Part shown: positions 26,265-33,614 of the stretch, in pieces | Position numbering within the stretch: position 1 is the first letter of the stretch | Layout: each line of letters begins with the position of its first letter | Assembly: GCA_027023265.1 (NCBI GenBank) | Contig: JALVVV010000001.1 | Location: 1-64,000, forward strand | From: DHVE2 group archaeon | Lineage (GTDB): Archaea; Thermoplasmatota; Thermoplasmata; Thermoplasmatales; Aciduliprofundaceae | DNA length: 64,000 nucleotides | Direction of reading: 5' to 3' | Notes under the pieces: generated by a model | The model's input: the letters and a program-made list of their open reading frames with translations, nothing else | What the model was told of the DNA's origin: nothing | Database searches by the model: none | Program-made: the position numbers and the translations under genes

Positions 26265-27586
26265 TGAAGTTCTACGACAGGGAGAAGGAGATGGAAATAC
26301 TCCGAAAGGCCACGAGAGTGGCAATCATAGGGCGAAGGAGAGTTGGGAAAACTAGGCTTGTGGAGGAGACCCTGAAGCCAATCACACTCTTCATCCCTTC
26401 CGAGAAAAATGAGGCACTCATTTGCAGAGACTGGATAACCGAGATAAAGAAGAGGAGATACATCCCAGAGAGTTTGAGCACAATGAAGGACATCGTGGAG
26501 TTCCTGATGGAAGAAGGTGAAACAATATTCATAGATGAGCTCCAGAATGCCATGAAAATCAATCCTTCATTCCTGTCAGATTTGCAGAGGCTGATAGATT
26601 CCCACAGAAATGCAAAACTGGTGGTCACAGGCTCCCTCATAAGCATGTCAAAGAAGATGGTTGAGGATTACCGCAGCCCTCTGTATGGAAGATTTGATTA
26701 CACCATAAAACTAAGAGAGCTCTCATTCTCCACGGTATATGAGATTATGCAGGATTTGGGCTATGAGATAGAGGATGCCGTTGTGATGTGGGCTGTATTC
26801 GGTGGTTTGCCAAAGTATTATGAAACCCTAGAGAAATTCAAAGTGCCTGTGATGGATTTCATAAGAATGATGTTCTACGAGGAGCCGTATCCCATGCTCA
26901 GCGAGGTAATGATGATGCTGAAGGAGGAGGTTGGCAGGGAGTACAAGGTGTATTTCAGCATTCTACAGGCCATCGCCGAGGGAAATTCACGAATGGGTGA
27001 GATTGCATCGTATATGGGGTTGAAGAGCACGGATATCAGCAAGTATATACACGCCCTTTACAACGATTACGAGCTCATTTCCCGCAGGAAAGATGCCTTT
27101 GGCAAAGGTAAGTACAGGTACTTCATATCCCAGAATCTCATTGATTTCTGGTTCAGAACCGTGTGGAAGAATTATCCGAAATACGAACTCGGGCAGGTGG
27201 AGTTTAAAGAAGAGGATATACGGATATATGTGGGCAGAAAATATGAGCAGCTAGTAGAACTATTCGCTCAGAATTTTGTAGATTTCAAGATTAAGAGCAT
27301 CGGTAAGCTCTGGGGTAAGTACGAGGGAAAAGAGAAAGGCAAGGAGAGCTTTGAGATTGATATCGCAGCAGTTGGAGAGATGAAAATATCTCTGTTTGAG
27401 GTGAAATGGTCGGAGCTGGATGATAAAGCAGTAAAAAAGGAATTAGAAAAGCTAAACGAGAAGGCGGAGGCCATCAAAGATAAGAGAGAGAAAGAACTGA
27501 TAATTGTGGCCAAAAAAGTGAAAAAGAAGAAAGAGAATGTATATGATTTGGGAGACATAGAAAATATTGTTCAAAATGTAAAGTAG
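26264..27586 (+). CDS. Archaeal AAA-type ATPase with C-terminal nuclease-like domain (DUF234 type)
   Basis: The product is 440 residues. REKEMEIL then IIGRRRVGKTRLVEETL gives Walker A near 24. Walker B is FIDELQNAM near 86, and the sensor is VTGSLISM near 125. A winged helix follows (230-280). The C-terminal part has FEIDIAAVG then SLFEVKWSE near 385, the D...ExK pattern of an inactive or active PD-(D/E)xK nuclease. This family is abundant in archaeal genomes and mobile elements, with unknown biochemical role. A long dyad overlaps its promoter and start codon. Its end overlaps the convergent small gene by 16 bases. Confidence 0.82.
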   Translation: MKFYDREKEMEILRKATRVAIIGRRRVGKTRLVEETLKPITLFIPSEKNEALICRDWITEIKKRRYIPESLSTMKDIVEFLMEEGETIFIDELQNAMKINPSFLSDLQRLIDSHRNAKLVVTGSLISMSKKMVEDYRSPLYGRFDYTIKLRELSFSTVYEIMQDLGYEIEDAVVMWAVFGGLPKYYETLEKFKVPVMDFIRMMFYEEPYPMLSEVMMMLKEEVGREYKVYFSILQAIAEGNSRMGEIASYMGLKSTDISKYIHALYNDYELISRRKDAFGKGKYRYFISQNLIDFWFRTVWKNYPKYELGQVEFKEEDIRIYVGRKYEQLVELFAQNFVDFKIKSIGKLWGKYEGKEKGKESFEIDIAAVGEMKISLFEVKWSELDDKAVKKELEKLNEKAEAIKDKREKELIIVAKKVKKKKENVYDLGDIENIVQNVK

Positions 27587-27801
27587 ATTACTCTTCTCTT
27601 TGTTTTGTGGTCTATTTTTCTCCTTTTTACTGAGTAATGCTTCTCTAAAATCAGTGTTATTCGTGTCTTTTCATGTCTGCTAAGGGATAATCCTAAGTAT
27701 CCTTCAATTTCATCATGTATTCTCATTTGCGTTGCAATTTTTTCTTTTAGGAGTACTTGGTCAGCGATTCTTATAATTAATCTCTTTGATATCTTGCTCA
27801 T
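27571..27801 (-). CDS. Small basic protein of unknown function
   Basis: The product is 76 residues, Lys/Arg-rich and mostly helical, possibly DNA-binding. The ATG overlaps the stop of the Rep-like gene, so it is translated from the same message. No family is recognised. Its tail overlaps the convergent ATPase gene. Confidence 0.55.
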   Translation of the reverse strand: MSKISKRLIIRIADQVLLKEKIATQMRIHDEIEGYLGLSLSRHEKTRITLILEKHYSVKRRKIDHKTKRRVIYFTF

Positions 27802-28772
27802 TCAATCTCACCCCTTATCGGCGGAGAATCAAAGGAAATTATATCATACTCTGCTGATTTTATATCACCTAATTCCTTTGAAATTTCTGCAATTATTTCC
27901 ATTATACTTTTGACTGTATCCATGGGGATACTCTTGGATAAAGATGAGATTTGGACATTCATTTCTGATATCTTTGATTCTATGTTTTCTAGTTTGTTTA
28001 TAAAAGTAGTGAATTCATATCTCCCTTCGATACCAAAATATAGAATACCTATCAAATCCTCAAGTGTTGCAATTTTTGGGTCGTTATGTTTGCTACTCAT
28101 GTGCGCTTCGAATCGCGTGGATTTGCCATGCTGGTAAATTCTTATGAGGGCATTTATGTATGCAGCCAATGTAATGCTTGTGTGTCCACTTATATATAAT
28201 TTCTCTATATCTCTACTAATGCCTGTTTGAATAACCATAAATTCATTCGAAGGGATTCCAAAAGTACCTATACTCCAACCAGCAAGAAAGAGGGATTCAT
28301 ATATGGAAAGTGGCTTTTCTGTCGTCTCTTTCACCCATATTTCAAGAAGATTCGGATGCACAGTGATTGTCAATGGTATTAATATATTATTTACCTCTAA
28401 TGTATAAAAAACAATTAATGAATGGTTTTTGGGATGCTGTTTTATTGGTGACCTAGGAAACTTATTTCTTAGGTAAGACTCTGTGTAAAATTCGTGGCAT
28501 TTGGTACCTCTATATTCCAGTTTTATTCCATGAAGTTTTAACTCTGGTTTAGCAAGCCCGTATTTGGTGACGATTGTTTTTTTACTACGATAAAAGCCCC
28601 AAAATGGCCTATCAATTTCCCCTTTCCGATAAAGCCTCCGAACTTCTTTTCTAACCGTGGAGACTTTTTCATGAATGTGTATTGCTATCCCTTTCACACT
28701 ATCTGGATAGGGTGCTATCGCATCCAAATATCTCTTTATTTTTTCACCCACAGTACTCTTCGTTCTAGTCAT
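27798..28772 (-). CDS. Rep-like winged-helix protein of the element
   Basis: The product is 324 residues from the ATG at 28772, chosen because AGGAGGGG lies 7 bases upstream. An in-frame ATG 12 codons earlier has no such site. The N-terminus (to about 55) is a winged helix (STVRKEVRRLYRKGEIDRP). The middle is a mixed alpha/beta domain with two possible metal-binding His (TVHPN, SGHTS) and no clear catalytic motif. The C-terminal 70 residues are a coiled coil. It sits at the tRNA-proximal end behind repeated AAAAGTGGCA sequences. Replication or partition initiation is a reasonable guess; a regulator is equally possible. Confidence 0.6.
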   Translation of the reverse strand: MTRTKSTVGEKIKRYLDAIAPYPDSVKGIAIHIHEKVSTVRKEVRRLYRKGEIDRPFWGFYRSKKTIVTKYGLAKPELKLHGIKLEYRGTKCHEFYTESYLRNKFPRSPIKQHPKNHSLIVFYTLEVNNILIPLTITVHPNLLEIWVKETTEKPLSIYESLFLAGWSIGTFGIPSNEFMVIQTGISRDIEKLYISGHTSITLAAYINALIRIYQHGKSTRFEAHMSSKHNDPKIATLEDLIGILYFGIEGRYEFTTFINKLENIESKISEMNVQISSLSKSIPMDTVKSIMEIIAEISKELGDIKSAEYDIISFDSPPIRGEIE

Positions 28773-28797
28773 AGATATCCCCTCCTTCTGACATGGT

Positions 28798-28885
28798 AAA
28801 AGTGGCATTCAAAATGGCAAAATGTTGTAGTAGTCTTACGGAAACCCCAGAAAATACATTGTTTTCGAAGACACGAAAAGTGGCA
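28798..28885. repeat. Iteron-like repeats upstream of the Rep-like gene
   Basis: AAAAGTGGCA occurs exactly at 28798-28807 and 28876-28885. A shortened form, AAAATGGCAAAAT, lies at 28811-28823. They are in direct orientation 26-113 bases before the start at 28772. No gene is seen in 28773-29118. The remainder of that stretch holds only the conserved block at 29014 and AT-rich sequence. Confidence 0.5.
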
Positions 28886-29013
28886 AAACGACCATGTCTA
28901 TAAATCACACACCTTAAAGGCTTACATCCCTTTGGAAATGACAAGCCAGTGTATGTAGGGGGAATCGCCCCTTTTACTTCATGGCCAAAGAAAGATACAT
29001 TTTCTGGCCAATT

Positions 29014-29045
29014 GACCGAAAACTTTATATGGGGCAGTTGCCCCC
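29014..29045 (+). promoter_or_regulatory. Promoter-like block at the right end, matching a block outside the left end
   Basis: GACCGAAAACTTTATAT is followed by the palindrome GGGGCA-GT-TGCCCC. About 25 of 30 positions match 7137-7168. In both places TTGCCCCC ends exactly 73 bases before the tRNA-derived repeat. The block contains a TATA-like core. It may be a recombinase arm site or a conserved promoter of an element end. Confidence 0.55.
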
Positions 29046-29116
29046 AAAATTCACAACTGATGCTGTATACAACGGGATTTTTAAATTTTATATCTCTGCA
29101 ATAATGTTTACCAAAA

Positions 29117-29132
29117 AGTGGGGGCACTGGGA
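29117..29132. repeat. Proximal attachment site within tRNA-Trp
   Basis: This is the right copy of the 16-bp repeat AGTGGGGGCACTGGGA, forming the acceptor 3' strand, discriminator and start of the T arm of tRNA-Trp. Because the repeat restores the full 3' end, the tRNA remains functional after integration. Confidence 0.85.
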
Positions 29133-29255
29133 TTCGAACCCAGATCCGCGGGTCACTCCTGCGGTCAGCGCTCCAGTTAGTCATCATCTTTCAGCTGACC
29201 CTCTTGTCATCACGTAACTGGAGCCCGCTAGGATGCCTGGTTACCCCATGCCCCC
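29119..29255 (-). tRNA. tRNA-Trp (CCA) with a 64-nt intron
   Basis: Exon 1 is 29218-29255 and exon 2 is 29119-29153. The acceptor stem GGGGGCA/TGCCCCC ends in A73. The anticodon stem GCGGG/CCCGC encloses C-T-CCA-G-(intron)-A. The T loop TTCGAAT is present. The intron sits after position 37, the usual archaeal place. A TATA-like CTTTATATT lies about 30 bases upstream (near 29282-29290). The 3' end is the integration site of the element. Confidence 0.93.
29154..29217 (-). ncRNA. tRNA-Trp intron acting as a box C/D guide RNA
   Basis: Box C is GTGATGA (29207-29213), D' is CTGA (29191-29194), C' is ATGATGA (29181-29187) and D is CTGA (29165-29168). The sequence before D (CTGGAGC) pairs with the anticodon region and places C34 at the fifth base from the box. 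The sequence before D' (GGGTCA) pairs across the intron-exon 2 junction and places position 39 at the fifth base. In Haloferax and relatives this intron is known to guide 2'-O-methylation at 34 and 39. Here position 39 is C, not U. Confidence 0.85.
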
Positions 29256-29432
29256 TTGGTATGGGGTATTTCTAACAAAAATATAAAGCTTACCGTTCTT
29301 GCTAATTTTACCCTCTTTAATCGAAAATATAGAGAATAAAGAATTACCTATCAATATGATAAACCTACCCCAAGATAGCTTCCTTCCTATAATAAAAATA
29401 ATGTATTTCGGCGAAAAGCTTTAGCAGGTAAC

Positions 29433-29540
29433 TTATCGCTTATTCGCCCTTCTCTGCCTCTTCAATCTTCGCATTTTTTTCTTTCTCCATTTCCACCTCA
29501 TTTTACCGCGTTTTTTCCAATCTCTTGAACTGCGCTTCAT
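29433..29540 (-). CDS. rpl41e: Ribosomal protein L41e
   Basis: The product is 35 residues and nearly all Arg/Lys/Trp: it begins MKRSSRDWKKRGKM and continues RWKWRKKKMRRLKRQRR. This matches archaeal L41e, the smallest ribosomal protein, a single helix between the subunits. A TATA-like GTTTATATTTC lies about 35 bases upstream (near 29570-29580). An internal Met at residue 14 would give the shorter eukaryote-like form, but the longer form resembles archaeal versions. It is easily missed because of its size. Confidence 0.88.
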   Translation of the reverse strand: MKRSSRDWKKRGKMRWKWRKKKMRRLKRQRRANKR

Positions 29541-29700
29541 CTTGACACCAATGCGGGATAATTGGAACTGAAATATAAACATTACTCATGATGTTCAGTA
29601 GTACATGGCTTTAATCGTAAAAATTTATTCAATCACTTGTTATTTTTACTGTCCTGCTTGTGAAAAATAAAAATTTTATAATCGATTACGATTACAACCC

Positions 29701-30921
29701 ATGAAATATCTGACCATGGATAACTTTGATTTAAGGGGTAAAACTGTTTTCGTGCGTGTTGATGTGAACTCTCCCATTGACCCTATGTCTGGAACAATCC
29801 TTGATTATTCCCGATTCGAGGCACACAGGCAAACGCTTACTGAGCTTAACGATTCCAAGGTCGTTATTTTAGCACACCAGAGCCGTCCCGGGAAGAGAGA
29901 TTACATTAGCCTGAAGCCGCATGCTCGTGCTTTCTCTCGAATTGTTGGCAAAAAAGTTGATTTTGTGGAAGATTTGTTTGGAGAGTATGCGAGAATACGA
30001 ATAGAAAATATGGAAAACGGGGATTATCTTTTGCTTGAAAATACAAGGTTTTATTCGGAGGAATACTGCTTGAAGAAGGGCAATCCAGAAGAAACAAATA
30101 TTGTAAAAAAGCTTGCACCCTTGGGTGATTTGTTTATAAATGATGCTTTTGCCGCGGCACACAGGGGACAGGTAACACTGGTTGGTTTTGCAAGGGAGAT
30201 GCCAATGTTAGCAGGGCGCCTTATGGAGAGAGAAATTAAAATGTTAACCCGTTTTCTGGAGATGAAAGATAGGCCAAAGGTGGCGGTATTTGGTGGGGCA
30301 AAGGCTGAGGATTCAATTAACGTTATGCGCAGTTTTTTAGAAAGGGATATAGTTGATAAGGTATTGACTGGAGGGGTTGTTTCCTACTTTTTCCTGTTAG
30401 CGAGTGGGTTTGAGCTTGGAGATAAGAGTATTGCATATCTCGAGAAAGAGTTTGATGATTACCGCTATTACGTGAATCAGGCAAGGATGCTTATGGATGA
30501 GTATGGTGATAAAATAGAAATTCCCTCGGATGTTGTTGTTAATGCAAATGGCCGTAGAAAAGCACTTCCAGTCAAGAAATTGCCCGTTAGTGATCCAATA
30601 TACGATATCGGGTTAGACACCGTTGTAAAATACATTGAAATTTTGAGGGATTCTAAGGGAATAATACTAAATGGTCCTATGGGTGTATTTGAGATTCCAG
30701 AATTTGAAGTTGGTACTAGGGAGGTTTATAGAGGGATATTCAAGTCCAATGCTTTTAAGGTTGCAGGTGGTGGCCATACTATTGCGGCCATAGAGAAATA
30801 CGGTTTTTCTAATGGATTTGACCACATAAGCACAGGGGGCGGAGCTCTTATAACTTTTCTATCAGGTGGTAAAATGCCTGTGCTTGATGCGCTGGAGGAA
30901 TCGTATACTATATTTTCATAA
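29701..30921 (+). CDS. pgk: Phosphoglycerate kinase
   Basis: The product is 406 residues. It interconverts 1,3-bisphosphoglycerate and 3-phosphoglycerate with ATP formation in glycolysis and gluconeogenesis. The N-terminal substrate site shows VFVRVDVNSPID near 17 and LAHQSRPGKRDY near 58, with LLENTRFYSEE near 111 and INDAFAAAHR near 145. The C-terminal nucleotide site shows FGGAKAEDSI near 199 and GGGHTIAAIEK then STGGGALI near 358-380. A TATA-like TTTTATAATC lies about 25 bases before the ATG, so the message may be leaderless. The type is archaeal. Confidence 0.95.
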   Translation: MKYLTMDNFDLRGKTVFVRVDVNSPIDPMSGTILDYSRFEAHRQTLTELNDSKVVILAHQSRPGKRDYISLKPHARAFSRIVGKKVDFVEDLFGEYARIRIENMENGDYLLLENTRFYSEEYCLKKGNPEETNIVKKLAPLGDLFINDAFAAAHRGQVTLVGFAREMPMLAGRLMEREIKMLTRFLEMKDRPKVAVFGGAKAEDSINVMRSFLERDIVDKVLTGGVVSYFFLLASGFELGDKSIAYLEKEFDDYRYYVNQARMLMDEYGDKIEIPSDVVVNANGRRKALPVKKLPVSDPIYDIGLDTVVKYIEILRDSKGIILNGPMGVFEIPEFEVGTREVYRGIFKSNAFKVAGGGHTIAAIEKYGFSNGFDHISTGGGALITFLSGGKMPVLDALEESYTIFS

Positions 30922-30923
30922 AA

Positions 30924-31670
30924 TCAAATTATTTTTTTGATTTTGAAGTATGCAAGCATTAAAATTGAAATTGCAAGCATCAACGATAGCGCGTAGTAGT
31001 ACCCGTAACTCCAGTAAAGTTCTGGCATTTGCTTGAAATTCATGCCGTATATACTGGCAATAAGACCAAGAGGCATCATAATGGTGGCGATCACCGTTAA
31101 TATTTTCATAATCTCGTTCATCTTGGCAGTTAACGTATTTTGCATTAGCTGTATCGCAGTAGTAGATGCTTCTATTAAATATTCCACAATGTCTATCATC
31201 TCATTAATATCACGCAGAATTCTGTGCATCTCTTCCTGGTAGTATCCATCGTCGATGGCGTTTTCAACGATATTTCTAATCCTTATGTAATCACTATGTA
31301 TGTGAAATAAATTTTTCTTTATGTACAAAATATTTCTAAGGAGATTCTGCGAGTATTCTGAAATCGATGCATTCTGCAATCTTTCAACTTTATCTTCTAA
31401 CTTTTCAAGGGTACGATATTCATTTTGAAGCACGGACCATGCTATTTCTGCTAAATTATCCCGTCTAGTGAGAAGTGTCTTTATCGTGTTTATAGTTTTG
31501 GAGTCACCACTTAAAATAATTTCGTCATCTTCTGTAGATATGCTTATGCTACCTTCATGGAACTTTTTATCATAGAAATGCAGGCGTATGAATAGAGTAA
31601 TAGAACCGTCCTTAAAGTCAATTCTATTCCCCCCGCTTACTTTTTCTTCGCTTATGCTGATTTTAGGCAT
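30924..31670 (-). CDS. CorA-type divalent cation transporter
   Basis: The product is 248 residues. A long charged helix (about 85-185) leads to two C-terminal membrane spans (about 190-212 and 223-243) joined by the signature YGMNFKQMPE. The GMN motif forms the selectivity filter of CorA Mg2+ channels, which work as pentamers. It is shorter than the usual 310-350 residues because the N-terminal cytoplasmic domain is reduced to about 80 residues. Its tail meets the pgk tail with 2 bases between. Confidence 0.88.
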   Translation of the reverse strand: MPKISISEEKVSGGNRIDFKDGSITLFIRLHFYDKKFHEGSISISTEDDEIILSGDSKTINTIKTLLTRRDNLAEIAWSVLQNEYRTLEKLEDKVERLQNASISEYSQNLLRNILYIKKNLFHIHSDYIRIRNIVENAIDDGYYQEEMHRILRDINEMIDIVEYLIEASTTAIQLMQNTLTAKMNEIMKILTVIATIMMPLGLIASIYGMNFKQMPELYWSYGYYYALSLMLAISILMLAYFKIKKII

Positions 31671-31704
31671 GTAATAAAAAAAGATGCATGGTACTTAAAA
31701 TTAG

Positions 31705-32268
31705 CTATTTCTTAGCTAATTTCAGGAAATTTTGAAATATTTTTTCTCCGAAATCTGTGTGCTCCACCTCTGGATGAAACTGAACTCCGTATATTGGCTT
31801 GTTGGGGTGCTTAACTGCCTGGTATTCGCAATTTCTGGACCTTGCAAGTGGAATTAGTATCCCTGGATCTTTTATTTCATCGTTGTGACTTTCCCAAACG
31901 ATTATCCTGTCTGGTATCCCCTCGAAAATCTCATCATGAGTGTGAATTTCCATTTCAGTTTTGCCGTATTCTGGTACTTTTGCGGGTCCTGCTTTCCCTG
32001 AGAAATGTTCTGCCATTAACTGTGCTCCAACGCATATTGCCAGGATGGGTATCTCCAACTCGTCAAAATACATATCCTGAAGCCCTAACTTGTCCTTTTC
32101 GTAAAATATACTTGGTGCGCCTCCAGACAGCACCACCGCGTCCACGCTGGAAAATGAGGAAATTGGCGTGTTATTTGGCACGATCTCCGCATTTGCGCCC
32201 AAGTCCCTGAGTACTCTCCACTCTCTATGTGTCCACTGTCCTCCGTTATCTACCACAAATACCCGCAT
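31705..32268 (-). CDS. guaAA: GMP synthase, glutamine amidotransferase subunit
   Basis: The product is 187 residues. It is a class I glutaminase that supplies ammonia for GMP synthesis from XMP. The nucleophile Cys lies in AICVGAQLMAEHF near 79 and the catalytic His-Glu in QFHPEVEHTDFG near 166. In archaea this subunit is separate from the ATP-pyrophosphatase subunit, which is not in this window. It lies 6 bases downstream of TFB and may share its transcript. Confidence 0.92.
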   Translation of the reverse strand: MRVFVVDNGGQWTHREWRVLRDLGANAEIVPNNTPISSFSSVDAVVLSGGAPSIFYEKDKLGLQDMYFDELEIPILAICVGAQLMAEHFSGKAGPAKVPEYGKTEMEIHTHDEIFEGIPDRIIVWESHNDEIKDPGILIPLARSRNCEYQAVKHPNKPIYGVQFHPEVEHTDFGEKIFQNFLKLAKK

Positions 32269-32274
32269 TGCGCA

Positions 32275-33207
32275 TCACTTTATTACTTCCATATTCAACG
32301 CTGCAGAGATTTCCTTGTACCTATTTCTTATGGTCACTTCCGTAACGCCAGCAACATCTGCAATCTCTTTTTGAGTTCTTGGCTGGTTTTCCATATTTGC
32401 CGCAATGTATATGGCTGCTGCAGCTACACCGGTAGGCCCTTTACCGGAGGTTATGCCCTCTTCCGTGGCCCTTCTAACAACTTCTTCAGCTCTCATTGCT
32501 ACATTTTTATCCAGCTTTAGCTTGCTACAAAATTGGTTTATGTACGATGTTGCCGTTGTTGGTTTTAGGTTCAGGTTAAGCTCTTTTGTGAGGTGACGGT
32601 ATGCTCTTCCTATCTTCTTTTTGTTAAGCTCACTCGCTTTAGCAACCTCATCTAAAGTTCTGGGCATTCCCACTTTTCTACATGCAGCATATATGCTTGC
32701 CGCGACTATACTCTCTATGCTTCTCCCTCTAATTAGATTCTTTTCAACAGCTTTCCTGTATATTATTGCTGCTGTTTCTCTAACATCTTTGGGAAGTCCC
32801 ATTCTACTTGATACATTGTTAAGCTCCTGAAGGGCTACAGATAGATTTCTCTCGGCAGCATTGCTAACCCTAATCCGCTGGTGCCATTTTCTCACTCTGT
32901 ATATCTGAGCCCTGTTTTTATGAGGAATTCTCTTCCCATACGAATCCTTATTGCTCCACGAAATTTCTGTGGCCAGTCCTTTATCATGAGATAAAAAGGT
33001 CATTGGAGCACCGGTCCTTGCCCTGGATGCCTCCTGCTCTTTGTCAAATGCTCTCCATTCTGGGCCTTGGTCTATAAAAGAGTCTTCAATTACACTTCCA
33101 CAGTCCGCACAGTAAAGTTCTCCTTTTTCATAATCCCATACTAAGTGTGTTGACCCGCACTCGGGGCATACTTTTATCATTTCTTCCTTAGGTTTTTTAT
33201 TAGCCAT
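32275..33207 (-). CDS. tfb: Transcription initiation factor B
   Basis: The product is 310 residues from the Met at 33207; the ATG four codons earlier overlaps the GGTGATGG that would serve as ribosome site. TFB binds TBP-DNA and recruits RNA polymerase. The zinc ribbon CPECGSTH...CADCGS lies near 12-35. The B-reader/linker follows, then two cyclin-fold repeats (about 115-205 and 210-305). The second ends in a helix-turn-helix ([19 protein letters not shown]) that contacts the BRE. A good TATA box lies at about 33253-33262. Confidence 0.95.
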   Translation of the reverse strand: MANKKPKEEMIKVCPECGSTHLVWDYEKGELYCADCGSVIEDSFIDQGPEWRAFDKEQEASRARTGAPMTFLSHDKGLATEISWSNKDSYGKRIPHKNRAQIYRVRKWHQRIRVSNAAERNLSVALQELNNVSSRMGLPKDVRETAAIIYRKAVEKNLIRGRSIESIVAASIYAACRKVGMPRTLDEVAKASELNKKKIGRAYRHLTKELNLNLKPTTATSYINQFCSKLKLDKNVAMRAEEVVRRATEEGITSGKGPTGVAAAAIYIAANMENQPRTQKEIADVAGVTEVTIRNRYKEISAALNMEVIK

Positions 33208-33392
33208 ACCATCACCCATAAATAGTTTATGGTTAAGTCATGAGCGGTCATAATATATAAGCGTTTTCCCCAAACTTGTGATATTTGAAAACACACGTAA
33301 TGCTTTAATAATTTATAATCATTAATATTTGATTTATTCAAGAAAAACTTTTTTTCGTGCACAAAGGTCAATTGGTAATTTTAAGCGAAAAG

Positions 33393-33430
33393 CTTATATA
33401 TGTCGGATGTATATCATACATTTGTCAGAC
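33393..33430 (+). promoter_or_regulatory. Strong TATA box and dyad before the 46-residue gene
   Basis: AAGCTTATATATG (about 33390-33402) is a near-consensus archaeal TATA box. It is followed by ATGTAT-ATC-ATACAT (33407-33421) nested in a wider TGTC...GACA symmetry. The dyad lies where transcription should begin, so it may be an operator. Confidence 0.6.
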
Positions 33431-33456
33431 AAATAGTATCAAAGGAGTGATGAAAT

Positions 33457-33597
33457 ATGAGTATGAAAGATTGGGAAACAAAAGAAGCGGAAATAAATGC
33501 GATAATTGATGAAATAGATAATCTCATTGACGAAATTGATGCCCTGCTAAATGACGAGTTGATACTCGAAACACCACCTGTAGCAGTGGAAGCATAA
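33457..33597 (+). CDS. 46-residue acidic helical protein of unknown function
   Basis: The ribosome site AAAGGAGTGAT lies 6 bases before the ATG at 33457. The sequence has an acidic amphipathic helix, AEINAIIDEIDNLIDEIDAL (about 11-30), then a flexible tail ending in TPPVAVEA. There are no Cys residues and no signal. It has its own strong promoter, divergent from TFB, and it converges with RFC-L. The repeating I-D-E-I pattern slightly recalls the coiled-coil part of Pup, but there is no Gly-Gly-Gln end. I do not recognise a family. Confidence 0.65.
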   Translation: MSMKDWETKEAEINAIIDEIDNLIDEIDALLNDELILETPPVAVEA

Positions 33598-33614
33598 ATC
33601 ACGATGATCCACCT

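Larger units (their letters stand above)
7240..29132. mobile_element. 21.9 kb integrative element inserted in the 3' end of tRNA-Trp
   Basis: A 16-bp perfect direct repeat, AGTGGGGGCACTGGGA, is found at 7240-7255 and 29117-29132. The right copy is the 3' end of an intact tRNA-Trp gene. The left copy is an isolated tRNA fragment. A tyrosine recombinase gene ends 20 bases inside the left copy. This is the classic arrangement of a tRNA-integrated element with attL and attR. The cargo is McrBC, type I restriction-modification, viperin plus a large NERD-helical protein, relaxase-like and Rep-like genes and several operators. The integrase gene is intact rather than split, so this is not SSV-type integration. 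Confidence 0.88.

Noticed and set aside
28765-29187. Minus-strand open frame running from tRNA-Trp toward the Rep-like gene
   Set aside because: It runs through the tRNA, its intron and repeat-rich DNA, and its sequence has no recognisable protein character.
33457-33597. The 46-residue protein as a Pup or UBact homologue
   Set aside because: Only the acidic DEID pattern is similar. It lacks the C-terminal Gly-Gly-Gln/Glu and no ligase gene is present in the window.
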